From NCBI GenBank assembly GCA_021774775.1, contig JAJFIT010000059.1, positions 1 to 37,919 on the forward strand: 37,919 nt of DNA. Direction: 5' to 3'. Position numbers and translations under genes: made by a program. The notes below the pieces were generated by a model that saw only the letters and a program-made list of their open reading frames with translations, had not been told where the DNA came from and did not search any database. Positions 27,536 to 36,507 of this stretch are shown piece by piece (positions within the stretch are counted from its first letter, which is position 1; each line of letters begins with the position of its first letter). The stretch is from Alphaproteobacteria bacterium. GTDB taxonomy: Bacteria; Pseudomonadota; Alphaproteobacteria; Sphingomonadales; Kordiimonadaceae.

Positions 27536-28936
27536 ATGCCCAAAGTAGTAACACGATTTGCGCCATCCCCAACGGGCTTTCTTCATATTGGAGGAGCGCG
27601 GACGGCCCTGTATAACTGGCTGTATGCGCGCCGCCACGGCGGTTCCTTCCTTCTAAGAATAGAGGATACAGACCGCGCTCGTTCAACAGATGCCGCTATT
27701 GAAGCCATTCTTTCGGGCATGAAATGGTTGGGTTTGGACTGGGACGGCGAAGCCGCTAGCCAATTTGGTCGTGCTGCACGCCACCAAACAGTTGCACAAG
27801 AGATGTTGGCAAGCGGTGCCGCCTATAAATGCTATGCCTCCGCGGAGGAGACTGCAGTCCTTCGGGCGCAGGCGCGTGAAAGCGGTGCGGTATTTCGCGG
27901 CGATATGTGGCGAGACCGCACGCCCGACGCTGAAACAGCCAAACAACCCTATTCTATCCGCATAAAAATGTCCCGGAACGGTGAAACCACGCTCGCCGAC
28001 GAAGTTCAGGGCGCAGTTACAGTACAGAACGCCACGCTCGACGATATGATTATCCTCAGGTCGGATGGAACACCAACTTATATGCTTGCAGTTGTCGTTG
28101 ACGACCATGACATGGAAGTAACCCACGTTATTCGCGGTGATGACCACCTTAATAATGCATTCAGGCAAGCCCAGATTTATCGCGCTATGGAATGGGATAT
28201 GCCGATTTATGCGCATATCCCGTTGATTCACGGCGCGGACGGCAAGAAATTATCCAAACGTCACGGTGCGCTGGGTGTCGATGCCTATGCGGAAATGGGC
28301 TTTTTGCCTGCGGCAATGCGAAATTATCTACTGAGGCTTGGCTGGAGTCACGGCGACGATGAAATTATTTCAACTGAGCAAGCGATCCAATGGTTTAACC
28401 TTGATAACATTGGCCGCGGTCCCGCCCGGTTTGACTTTGATAAACTGGATAGTTTGAACGCGTATTACATGCGTCAAATGAATCCGGCTAATATCTTGCC
28501 AATGATCGAAAACGAACTAGAAAATACTATTGAAACTACCCTTTCAAATATTGAAAGAACAAGAATACTGCGCGCCCTGCCCTCGATTGTAGAGCGTGCG
28601 AAACGGTTGCCCGATATTATTGACGCATCAATACTCTATTGTAACATGCGTCCTGTAACGGTGACTGAAAAAGCTGCAAACATGCTTAGTGGACAAGGTT
28701 CACTGGTGCAGGAGGTGGCAAATGAACTGGAAGCTATCACCGACTGGTCTACTGAGGTGATTAAAGCGGCCATTATGTCCTTTGCACAGGCGAAGGATTT
28801 GAAAATGGGCAAGGTAATGCAACCGATCAGAGCCGCTGTTACTGGCGGCGCACCATCCGGTGATCTGGTCGACCTTCTGGAAATACTAGGTCAGAAGGAA
28901 GTGCTTGGTCGTCTCGGCGATCAGGCGGATGCCTAA
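27536..28936 (+). CDS. gltX: Glutamyl-tRNA synthetase
   Basis: GltX charges tRNA with glutamate. The 466-residue class I synthetase has RFAPSPTGFLHIGGARTALY with the HIGH-type motif and KKLSKRHG as the KMSKS-type motif, followed by the helical anticodon-binding region. I prefer the ATG at 27536, where family similarity begins (MPKVVTRF). A GTG at 27524 would add four residues; neither has a clear ribosome binding site. About 180 bases separate it from the divergent comEC gene. I found only weak promoter candidates there, such as TTGTTT-N17-TACAAG near 27411-27439. Confidence 0.96.
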   Translation: MPKVVTRFAPSPTGFLHIGGARTALYNWLYARRHGGSFLLRIEDTDRARSTDAAIEAILSGMKWLGLDWDGEAASQFGRAARHQTVAQEMLASGAAYKCYASAEETAVLRAQARESGAVFRGDMWRDRTPDAETAKQPYSIRIKMSRNGETTLADEVQGAVTVQNATLDDMIILRSDGTPTYMLAVVVDDHDMEVTHVIRGDDHLNNAFRQAQIYRAMEWDMPIYAHIPLIHGADGKKLSKRHGALGVDAYAEMGFLPAAMRNYLLRLGWSHGDDEIISTEQAIQWFNLDNIGRGPARFDFDKLDSLNAYYMRQMNPANILPMIENELENTIETTLSNIERTRILRALPSIVERAKRLPDIIDASILYCNMRPVTVTEKAANMLSGQGSLVQEVANELEAITDWSTEVIKAAIMSFAQAKDLKMGKVMQPIRAAVTGGAPSGDLVDLLEILGQKEVLGRLGDQADA

Positions 28937-28986
28937 GCCCCACTTGTTTGTATGAACGAGTGATAATTTTATAAGGAGTATGGACC

Positions 28987-30273
28987 ATGTCAAACGATCC
29001 CCTGAAACTGACCGGTAACGGTCATGAAGTCGATCTCCCTGTTATGGAAGGCTCTGTGGGTCCTAAAGTAATCGATATTCGCAAACTATATGCCCAGACC
29101 GATATGTTCACTTTTGATCCGGGCTTTACGTCCACTGCCAGCTGTGAATCAAAAATTACTTATATTGACGGTGAAAAAGGCGAGTTGCAGTACCGCGGGT
29201 ATCCGATCGAACAATTGGCCGCTGATAGTGACTTTATGGAGGTTTGCTATTTGTTGCTATTCGGCGAATTGCCAACCAAAGCGGAAAAAGAGAAATTTGT
29301 TTGGGACATAACGCATCACACGATGTTGCATGAGCAGCTGCACAGGTTTTTCAGCGGATTCAGAAGAGACGCCCACCCAATGGCTATTATGGTCGGTGTG
29401 GTTGGGGCGCTCGCGGCCTTTTATCATGACAGCACAGAAATTAACGACCCGCACCAGCGTATGGTTGCCAGCTACCGTTTAATTGCGAAAATTCCGACAA
29501 TTGCAGCGATGGCTTATAAATATTCGGTTGGACAACCGTTTGTTTATCCGAGCAATGATTTGTCTTATGCAGGTAATTTCCTGAATATGATGTTCTCGGT
29601 TCCTTCGGAGGACTATAAGGTCAACCCCATTCTTGAAGAAGCAATGGATTTGATCTTCATTCTGCACGCAGACCACGAGCAAAATGCTTCGACTTCAACA
29701 GTTCGTTTGGCGGGTTCTTCGGGCGCCAACCCGTTTGCATGCATTGCGGCGGGTATTGCGTGTCTTTGGGGCCCAGCGCACGGCGGCGCGAATGAAGCTT
29801 GCCTGAATATGCTGGGTGAAATCGGTACAGTTGACCGTATTCCTGAGTTCGTTGCTCGGGCCAAAGACAAAAGCGATCCATTCAGACTGATGGGTTTCGG
29901 CCACCGGGTTTATAAAAACTTTGATCCGCGGGCGACAGTGATGCGCGATACTGCCCATAAGGTGCTGAAAGAACTGGGTGTTGATGACCCGCTGTTTGAT
30001 GTTGCTATGGAACTGGAGAAAATCGCTCTCGAAGACCCGTATTTCATCGAGAAAAAGCTCTACCCTAATGTGGATTTCTATTCCGGTGTTATTCTTAAAG
30101 CCATGGGCTTCCCGACTGAGATGTTCACAGTATTGTTTGCTTTGGCCCGTACCAGCGGCTGGATTGCGCAGTGGAACGAGATGATTGAGGATCCAACTCA
30201 GAAGATCGGTCGTCCGCGTCAGCTGTTTACCGGCACGCCAAAGCGTGACTATGTAGAGTTGGATGAGCGCTGA
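28987..30273 (+). CDS. gltA: Citrate synthase (hexameric type)
   Basis: GltA condenses acetyl-CoA with oxaloacetate, taking the product of the pyruvate dehydrogenase encoded at the other end of the window into the citric acid cycle. The 428-residue protein has the catalytic residues in [17 protein letters not shown] (His), [13 protein letters not shown] (His) and PNVDFYSG (Asp). It has the long N-terminal region of the NADH-sensitive type II enzymes. AAGGAG precedes the ATG. It follows gltX by 50 bases and ends in a strong terminator facing fabZ. In many relatives lpxB is the next gene; here it is fabZ. Confidence 0.98.
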   Translation: MSNDPLKLTGNGHEVDLPVMEGSVGPKVIDIRKLYAQTDMFTFDPGFTSTASCESKITYIDGEKGELQYRGYPIEQLAADSDFMEVCYLLLFGELPTKAEKEKFVWDITHHTMLHEQLHRFFSGFRRDAHPMAIMVGVVGALAAFYHDSTEINDPHQRMVASYRLIAKIPTIAAMAYKYSVGQPFVYPSNDLSYAGNFLNMMFSVPSEDYKVNPILEEAMDLIFILHADHEQNASTSTVRLAGSSGANPFACIAAGIACLWGPAHGGANEACLNMLGEIGTVDRIPEFVARAKDKSDPFRLMGFGHRVYKNFDPRATVMRDTAHKVLKELGVDDPLFDVAMELEKIALEDPYFIEKKLYPNVDFYSGVILKAMGFPTEMFTVLFALARTSGWIAQWNEMIEDPTQKIGRPRQLFTGTPKRDYVELDER

Positions 30274-30295
30274 TAACGCCGACAATGCCAGACAT

Positions 30296-30325
30296 AAAAA
30301 AGCCGCCCATCGGGGCGGCTTTTTT
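30296..30325. terminator. Bidirectional rho-independent terminator between gltA and fabZ
   Basis: Six A residues, GCCGCCC (30302-30308), loop ATCG, GGGCGGC (30313-30319) and six T residues form a perfect 7-base G-C-rich stem with an A/T run on each side. It works for the gltA transcript on the plus strand and for the fabZ transcript on the minus strand. It fills most of the 71-base gap between the two convergent stops. Confidence 0.93.
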
Positions 30326-30344
30326 ATTAGCTAAAATGCACGGC

Positions 30345-30782
30345 TTATTCAGCGCCGAGCATTGCCGTTAATTTGGCTTGAGCGACAAGCTCGTCGTTAA
30401 CATAGGCTTCGGCATCGAATTTCCATACCGCACCGCCGCCGCGTGTTTTACTGACTTTCATATGCAACACATCCCCTGGAACGACAGGCCGCCTGAATTT
30501 GGCACCGTCAATCCCCATGAAATACATGACTTTGCCGCGGGCGCCGTCGCCCAGGAACTGCACCGCGAGCACACCGGCGGTTTGCGCCATTGCTTCAAGG
30601 ATCAACACGCCGGGCATTACCGGCTTTTGCGGGAAGTGACCGGGAAAGAACGGCTCATTGATAGTGACATTTTTAACGCCTGTGGCCGTTTCGCCGGGCA
30701 CGACGTTAATCATTTTATCAACCAGGAGGAATGGATACCGGTGTGGTATCGATTCCATTATGTCAGCAATGGAAAGTTCCAT
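30345..30782 (-). CDS. fabZ: 3-hydroxyacyl-ACP dehydratase FabZ
   Basis: FabZ removes water from 3-hydroxyacyl-ACP in fatty acid elongation. The 145-residue hot-dog protein has IPHRYPFLLVDK, the catalytic histidine H49 in PFFPGHFPQKPVMPG, the catalytic glutamate E63 in LILEAMAQ and the signature GIDGAKFRRPVVPGD. It is the last gene of the bamA-skp-fabZ run, 29 bases after skp. In most proteobacteria this gene is flanked by lpxD and lpxA; neither is here. FabZ itself is needed for all fatty acid synthesis, so keeping it is expected even if lipid A synthesis were lost. Confidence 0.97.
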   Translation of the reverse strand: MELSIADIMESIPHRYPFLLVDKMINVVPGETATGVKNVTINEPFFPGHFPQKPVMPGVLILEAMAQTAGVLAVQFLGDGARGKVMYFMGIDGAKFRRPVVPGDVLHMKVSKTRGGGAVWKFDAEAYVNDELVAQAKLTAMLGAE

Positions 30783-30811
30783 GGAGCCCCCTTCACAGTC
30801 AGCAGCGTATG

Positions 30812-31492
30812 CTACTGACCATCACCGTCTTTAGCTACCGGCACTTCTGCTGGTGCGCCGTCTTTCGCTGCAGCCGGTTGTTGCAGCAACGTCAGCGTAA
30901 CAGTTGGCAGTGTGTCATCAAGTTGCTCGATGAATTCGGTTGTTACGTCTAGCCCACTGGCAGAACCCATAACCAGACGTTTCCGCATAATAATTTTAGC
31001 ATCACGTTCTTTAAGAATGTTGCGCAAAACCGGCTGACGTGCTCGTTCCACCTGGGTTTGTGCTTCCTGGCGCAAGCGGTCAAAAACCAACTCCAGGCGA
31101 GACAACTGATCCGTTTCGGTCTGGTAGTTCCTGTTAAGGTTAAGACCTTCCTGCTGGAATTCTACTTCTTTTGCTGCAAGCTCTTCTTTATATTTGGTGT
31201 CACCGATGATTGATTTGCGTTGGTCCAAATCAGTTTTGGCGGCTTTTTGCCGGGCTTCAAAGTCCGCGAGGGCTTGCTCGAAGGTGCCGCCGCGCGCCAA
31301 TCGGTTGCGGAGCTGCAGAATTGCTTCCCGAATTTGATTTGTTTGCAAATTAAAATCTTTATAGGCCGCTGCTTCGCGCTCTACCCGCTCATCGTCAATG
31401 ATGAGAATGTCAGCGACGCCCGTTGAAGATATGCCTGTTATCAATAGCAAACCCGTTGCTGCCATTTTGATTTTTTGTGCGATGTTTGCCAT
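30812..31492 (-). CDS. skp: OmpH/Skp family periplasmic chaperone
   Basis: Skp holds unfolded outer-membrane proteins on their way to the BAM complex. The protein has 226 residues when started at the ATG at 31492 (GGGG eight bases upstream); an open frame extends 22 codons further without support. A signal peptide covers about 1-27. The long central coiled coil is rich in Glu, Gln, Arg and Lys (about 40-165), followed by the OmpH C-terminal pattern TEFIEQLDDTLPTV. A 25-residue Ala/Pro/Asp tail follows that most homologs lack. It lies 19 bases after bamA, the usual order. Confidence 0.9.
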   Translation of the reverse strand: MANIAQKIKMAATGLLLITGISSTGVADILIIDDERVEREAAAYKDFNLQTNQIREAILQLRNRLARGGTFEQALADFEARQKAAKTDLDQRKSIIGDTKYKEELAAKEVEFQQEGLNLNRNYQTETDQLSRLELVFDRLRQEAQTQVERARQPVLRNILKERDAKIIMRKRLVMGSASGLDVTTEFIEQLDDTLPTVTLTLLQQPAAAKDGAPAEVPVAKDGDGQ

Positions 31493-31511
31493 TATTATAC
31501 CCCGTTTACTC

Positions 31512-34103
31512 TTAAAATGTTGTACCGACGTTAAACTGTAACGTCTGGGTTCTATCACCCAATTGTTTCTTTAAAGTCTTCGACAAGTCGATCCGAAATG
31601 GTCCGAAAGGAGATTGCCATGAGAAACCTATACCTACCGCTACCCTTGGTGACGGACTGTCTCCCGCAATACAATTTGTACTAAACGGGAAAACAAGATC
31701 TGGGTCGTCAACTGACGCTGCTTCAAAGTTTTCAAACTCCGTCAGAGAAAATTCGCAATTGGGAGTATCACTAATTTGACCGCGGAACAAGGAGCCTGCA
31801 TCAATAAAGATCGATGCGTTAATTCCTGATTCCAGCGCGGCGTCGCCCAGCGGGAAGAACAGCTCTGCCCGACCTATGTAGAATGCGGTTCCGCCGAGTG
31901 AACTTGTGCGCCCCGTCGTAGTGCCGGAGAAGTCACGTGGGCCAATGCCTGCGACGTCAAATCCGCGGATACGTGGGCCACCAATATAAAACTTATCCGC
32001 CAGCAAAACTGATTGACCAAGCCCTTCAATAAAGCCACCTTCTGCACTAGCCCTAAAGGTCCATCCAGCCCACGGTGTCCAATAATTGTCTGTATTGACG
32101 CGGGTGCGAAGATATTTTACGTCGCCGCCCAGGCCAGCAAAATCCTGGCTGATAGAGAATGATTTACCGCGTGTAGGTCGAATGAAACTGTTTCTAGTGT
32201 CGGTTCTTAAAGTAACCCCAACGATAGACTGAAACCTGCGTCCGATCGATTCCTGAAACGACCGCCCAAGGCCAACAGCAAGCTCACTGTCCTGAAATAC
32301 GCCATCATCGTTAACATCGAAATCAACCTCGTTAATCGTATCATCGCCGTTGCGGTCAAATCTCTCCAACAGAACCGCATCTTCAATTGGATCACCGGTA
32401 AGTTGTCCGATGATTTGGCCCAAAAAGCTGCCGAATGACGAATTAAGCAAACTACCCGGAATCTGAACATTATCTCTGCGCAATGTATAGCGGGTTGAGA
32501 CCTGCCAATACTCAGATATCGCCGCCCCTGCCCTAAGGGAGAAACCAACTGAATTCTGGTCAAATGCTGCGCCGAAGTTGGAGCTGTCGATTCTGCGGGC
32601 AAAAATGTCAAACCCAGCAGCTACACTTCGACCCAGGAAATAATTCTCGGTGAAGCCCAGGTCAATTTCCTGACGCGTGCCGGAAAGACGAAGGCCCAAC
32701 CGCAGGTCCTGGCCCCTGCCCTGAAAATTCCGTTGCCTCACGGAGAAGTCAAAGATGAAATTCTCCAGGCTGGAGAAGCCTGCACCCAGGTTCAGTTCAC
32801 CGGTGGCCTGTTCTTCAACCGCAACGTCCAATATCAAGCGGTCAGGTTGCGACCCTTGCAATTGTTCGATTTCCACTTCACGGAAGAAATCCAGACGCTG
32901 TAGTCTGTTTTCTGACCGGCTCACCAGCGCAGAGTTAAAGGCATCACCTTCTTGCAGGCGGAATTCCCGGCGAACGACACGGTCCAGAGTAACAACATTG
33001 CCGCGAATATTGATGCGTTCCACATAAACCCGGGGCGCGTCGAGAATACGGAACGTAATTTTAATGGTTCTGTTTTCGCGGTCACGTTCGATCTGTGGGC
33101 GCACATCAACAAATGCATAACCCAAAAGGCCAGCAGCATTTGACAATTGCTCGATTGTTTCTTCGATGGACTCAGCGTTGTAATTCTGTCCTTCGCGCAT
33201 CAACAGAAATGCGCGGAATAGCTGCTCGTTAACGTCTCTGATCTGGCTGTCGATCTCGATTTTACCGAAAGTATATATCTCGCCTTCCTCAACCGTGAAG
33301 GTGATGAAGAAATCTTCGCGGTCAGGGGTCAATTCCGACACCGCCGATACAACCCGAAAATCGGCATACCCTTCATTAAGATAATGCTGCCGCAAAACCT
33401 GTTGGTCATAAGCTAGTCGGTCAGGATCAAAGGTATCATTGGAGGTGAAGAACTTCCACCAGCGTGCCTCCTTGGTCGCCAAAACATCACGCAGGTCTCC
33501 ATCACCGTAAATTTTGTTGCCAAGGAAGTTGATCGAACTGACTTTGGTTTTTGGTCCTTCCTGGATTTCAAAAACAAGGTCAACACGGTTTTGTTCTTGC
33601 TGAACGACTTTGGGTTCAATGATCGCCGCAAAGCGCCCTGACCGTTGATACAAAACCAGCATACGTTGAACGTCGGCTTTAACACGGGCACGAGTGAAAA
33701 CCTGCCGAGGACGTAAGCGAACCTCCTCCGCCAATTCTTCATTGTCCAGCTTCTTATTGCCTTCGAAAATAATTCGATTGATGATCGGGTTTTCAACAAC
33801 CCTAACAATCAAAACACCGCTGCGTTCTGTCAATTCCACATCTGAAAACAGGCCGGTTGCAAACAGGTTTTTCAGGCTAATATCAAGCTGTGCCGGATCG
33901 AAAGGATCGCCTGTGCGTACCGTGAGATATGAGGCGATTGTCTCGGGCTCTACCCGCTCATTTCCGGAAACCGTTACTTGCCGAATTATCGGCAAAGCAG
34001 CTGGTGGTGCTGCGACAGGGCTTTGCTGGGAAAACGCTGGTACGGCGTATAAAAATGAACCCAGAACACCCAACAAAATAATAGCGGGTTTGATCATACG
34101 CAT
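31512..34103 (-). CDS. bamA: Outer membrane assembly factor BamA
   Basis: BamA is the core of the machine that folds beta-barrel proteins into the outer membrane. The 863-residue protein has a signal peptide (about 1-25, ending AFSQQ). Five POTRA domains follow (first starts IIRQVTVSGNERVEPETI), then an Omp85 barrel with the loop-6 motif GPRIRGFDVAGIGPR and a final phenylalanine (FNVGTTF). It is longer than many BamA proteins. Part of the excess lies at about residues 583-607, where two adjoining EF-hand-like loops (DRNGDDTINEVD, DVNDDGVFQDSE) are inserted in the barrel region, and part in a two-cysteine loop near the C-terminus. The start is uncertain: TTG at 34118, ATG at 34103 or ATG at 34097. 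Confidence 0.95.
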   Translation of the reverse strand: MRMIKPAIILLGVLGSFLYAVPAFSQQSPVAAPPAALPIIRQVTVSGNERVEPETIASYLTVRTGDPFDPAQLDISLKNLFATGLFSDVELTERSGVLIVRVVENPIINRIIFEGNKKLDNEELAEEVRLRPRQVFTRARVKADVQRMLVLYQRSGRFAAIIEPKVVQQEQNRVDLVFEIQEGPKTKVSSINFLGNKIYGDGDLRDVLATKEARWWKFFTSNDTFDPDRLAYDQQVLRQHYLNEGYADFRVVSAVSELTPDREDFFITFTVEEGEIYTFGKIEIDSQIRDVNEQLFRAFLLMREGQNYNAESIEETIEQLSNAAGLLGYAFVDVRPQIERDRENRTIKITFRILDAPRVYVERINIRGNVVTLDRVVRREFRLQEGDAFNSALVSRSENRLQRLDFFREVEIEQLQGSQPDRLILDVAVEEQATGELNLGAGFSSLENFIFDFSVRQRNFQGRGQDLRLGLRLSGTRQEIDLGFTENYFLGRSVAAGFDIFARRIDSSNFGAAFDQNSVGFSLRAGAAISEYWQVSTRYTLRRDNVQIPGSLLNSSFGSFLGQIIGQLTGDPIEDAVLLERFDRNGDDTINEVDFDVNDDGVFQDSELAVGLGRSFQESIGRRFQSIVGVTLRTDTRNSFIRPTRGKSFSISQDFAGLGGDVKYLRTRVNTDNYWTPWAGWTFRASAEGGFIEGLGQSVLLADKFYIGGPRIRGFDVAGIGPRDFSGTTTGRTSSLGGTAFYIGRAELFFPLGDAALESGINASIFIDAGSLFRGQISDTPNCEFSLTEFENFEAASVDDPDLVFPFSTNCIAGDSPSPRVAVGIGFSWQSPFGPFRIDLSKTLKKQLGDRTQTLQFNVGTTF

Positions 34104-34167
34104 CGGTAATAAACTCAAGTTTCAGCCCAATCTAAATAGTCTTAAGCGCGGTGGCGCTGAAATTGAC

Positions 34168-35277
34168 CTACAGCGCCATGGAATGCAAGTCATTCAAGGT
34201 CACAAACACCATAAAAATCAGTAAAAATGCCATTCCGGCGACAAAACTGGCTTCTTGAGCCCTTTTACTCAGTGGAGAGCCTTTCACAGCTTCTAAACCA
34301 AAGAATAAAAGATGGCCGCCGTCCAGCACTGGAATCGGCAGCAGATTGACGATTCCAAGGTTCAAAGACAGAATAGCCAGTATCCAAATAAAATCCTGGA
34401 AACTTCGATTAGCGGCTTCGCCGACCATATTTGCAATTCTTGGTGGCCCACCCAGTTCGGTTACCGACCGCAGCCCAATGACAATTTGGCCAAGGGTGGT
34501 AAACATGGTTTTGGTCATCGATGCAGTTTGACGCACGCCTTCACCAAAAGAATCGAGAGGGCCCAGATTAAGCCTGCTGCCAGGAGGTGATGTTACACCC
34601 AGCACTCCGTATGGATATTTGTTGTCAAACCTATCTTCAAAATAGGCAACACCAAGCGTCGCCTGAAAATTCATCACGCGTCCAGCACGTTCAATTTGAA
34701 CTGGAACTTCATAAGACGGCCGCAGCCTTACAATTGGGCCAATGTCATTAAAACGCTCCACAGATTCACCGTTAATGCTGATTATTTTGTCACCGATTTT
34801 CATTCCGGCAGTGCGGGCAGCGGAGGTTTCACTAAAACCTGCGATTATCGGTTCGGAAACCTGAATGCCGTATGTGTACATAAAACCTGCAAAAACCACG
34901 GCAGCAGCCAGTAGGTTGATTGCTGGTCCAGCAAAAACGATCAGTGATTTCTGCCATAACGGCTTGAAATGAAAGCATACCGCTCGCTCTTCTGCGCTCA
35001 ATCCCTCTGGAATATCGCCGGGATTGCTTGCCGCAGTCGCGTCACCGTAAAACTTTACATACCCGCCGATAGGAAAAGCACCTAACTTCCAGCGCATGCC
35101 ATTTTTGTCGGTGCGGCCAAATATTTCCTTGCCCATTCCGATGGAAAAAGTGTCAACCTTTACACCGAACATACGGGCAACAATGAAATGTCCCCATTCA
35201 TGGATGAATACCAATAGCGAAAAGCCACCTAAAAAAGCGACAATGGTAAACAAGATACCTGGAGCTTCGGTTTCCAT
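34168..35277 (-). CDS. rseP: Site-2 protease RseP
   Basis: RseP is a zinc metalloprotease that cuts within the inner membrane, for example on anti-sigma factors and signal-peptide remnants. The 369-residue protein has HExxH at H26-H30 (VFIHEWGHF) in the first membrane segment. It has a single PDZ domain (about 120-190, GMKIGDKIISINGESVERF) and the third ligand motif NLLPIPVLDGGHLLFF near the C-terminus. At about 370 residues it is the one-PDZ form usual in alphaproteobacteria; the E. coli protein has two PDZ domains. It lies between dxr and bamA, as is standard. Confidence 0.96.
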   Translation of the reverse strand: METEAPGILFTIVAFLGGFSLLVFIHEWGHFIVARMFGVKVDTFSIGMGKEIFGRTDKNGMRWKLGAFPIGGYVKFYGDATAASNPGDIPEGLSAEERAVCFHFKPLWQKSLIVFAGPAINLLAAAVVFAGFMYTYGIQVSEPIIAGFSETSAARTAGMKIGDKIISINGESVERFNDIGPIVRLRPSYEVPVQIERAGRVMNFQATLGVAYFEDRFDNKYPYGVLGVTSPPGSRLNLGPLDSFGEGVRQTASMTKTMFTTLGQIVIGLRSVTELGGPPRIANMVGEAANRSFQDFIWILAILSLNLGIVNLLPIPVLDGGHLLFFGLEAVKGSPLSKRAQEASFVAGMAFLLIFMVFVTLNDLHSMAL

Positions 35278-35334
35278 TATGTCTTCAGCCTACTCTTCAT
35301 TCAAAATAACGTATCAAAATATGTCGACAAACTA

Positions 35335-36507
35335 TCAGGTCGACATATCCTTAACAATTGCGTCAGACACCGCTCTGGCTTGTTCGTCCATTTCAAACAC
35401 CATTGAAAGGGATTGTGGCGCTTTCATGTCTAGTTTTGTCAGGGCGCTATTCACCACAGACGATATATCCATGAAACCAATTTTCTCACCCAGGAATGCC
35501 TCCACAGCCACTTCATTGGCGGCATTGAGCACGATCGGGGCTGACCCGCCGTTTCTTAGCGCATCCATTGCCTGTTGCAAACAAGGAAACGTGTCGTAAT
35601 CGGGCTCCGCGAAGGTTAACTGACCTATTTCTGCCAATGACAAGCGCTCAACCGGTGCTTCAAGGCGCTCAGGCCACGACATTGCATAGGCAATCGGCGT
35701 GCGCATATCAGGGCTACCCAGCTGTGCCAGAACACTGCCATCTATATATTGCACCATGGAATGAATGACAGATTGTGGGTGCACCAAAACTTCAATTTGG
35801 TCATGGCTTACCGGAAATAAGTGATAGGCTTCAATGACTTCAAGGCCTTTGTTCATCATTGTGGCAGAATCGACAGAAATTTTTCGTCCCATATCCCAAT
35901 TTGGATGCTTAACTGCCTGCTCGGGCGTAACACTTTTAAGGCAATCGGCCCGCTTATCCCAAAATGGACCACCGGACGCGGTCAAAATAATTTTTTCGAC
36001 AGATCGATCTGCGTTGAAATCAAAGACTTGAAAAATAGCGTTATGCTCAGAATCAACCGGTAGAATAGTAGCCCTACTGCGCCGAGCTTCCTCGATCATC
36101 AATTCGCCAGCACAAACGAGACATTCCTTATTGGCCAGGGCAATCGTCGCCCCGCGTTTTATTGCCGCTAAAGTTGGTCTGAGACCCGCAGCGCCAACGA
36201 TCGCTGCCATGACAATCTCTGCATCGGCTTGTGCCGCTTCTATTAGACCGCCCTCACCTGAAGCAACACGAATAGTGGTGCTACTCAGCGCTTCTTTTAG
36301 CTCCAGGAATTTATCTGGATTACCTATTACCGCTAGCTTGGCATTGAATTCAACCGCCAACTTTGCCAGCGCCCGAACGTTTGTATTGGCTGTTATGGCT
36401 ATTACCTTGAACCGTTCAGGGTTTCTGCGCACTAAATCAAGGGTGCTTAGGCCCACCGAACCAGTGGCACCAAGAATGGAGATCGTTTTAGGGTTGGATT
36501 GGTTCAT
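35335..36507 (-). CDS. dxr: 1-deoxy-D-xylulose 5-phosphate reductoisomerase
   Basis: Dxr carries out the first committed step of the methylerythritol phosphate pathway to isoprenoids, using NADPH and a divalent metal. The 390-residue protein has the nucleotide fold SILGATGSVGLSTLDLVRR, the metal and substrate site ILPVDSEHNAIFQ, the flexible loop TASGGPFWD, and HPNWDMGRKISVDSATMMNK. The start codon directly abuts the cdsA stop. The isoprenoid product also feeds UppS, encoded two genes upstream. Confidence 0.97.
   Translation of the reverse strand: MNQSNPKTISILGATGSVGLSTLDLVRRNPERFKVIAITANTNVRALAKLAVEFNAKLAVIGNPDKFLELKEALSSTTIRVASGEGGLIEAAQADAEIVMAAIVGAAGLRPTLAAIKRGATIALANKECLVCAGELMIEEARRSRATILPVDSEHNAIFQVFDFNADRSVEKIILTASGGPFWDKRADCLKSVTPEQAVKHPNWDMGRKISVDSATMMNKGLEVIEAYHLFPVSHDQIEVLVHPQSVIHSMVQYIDGSVLAQLGSPDMRTPIAYAMSWPERLEAPVERLSLAEIGQLTFAEPDYDTFPCLQQAMDALRNGGSAPIVLNAANEVAVEAFLGEKIGFMDISSVVNSALTKLDMKAPQSLSMVFEMDEQARAVSDAIVKDMST

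Noticed and set aside
27683-28231. Minus-strand open frame of 182 codons opposite gltX
   Set aside because: The gltX frame covers it with conserved motifs; the reverse peptide has no domain.
29695-30285. Minus-strand open frame of 196 codons opposite gltA
   Set aside because: It lies wholly against the citrate synthase catalytic region and is an antisense artefact.
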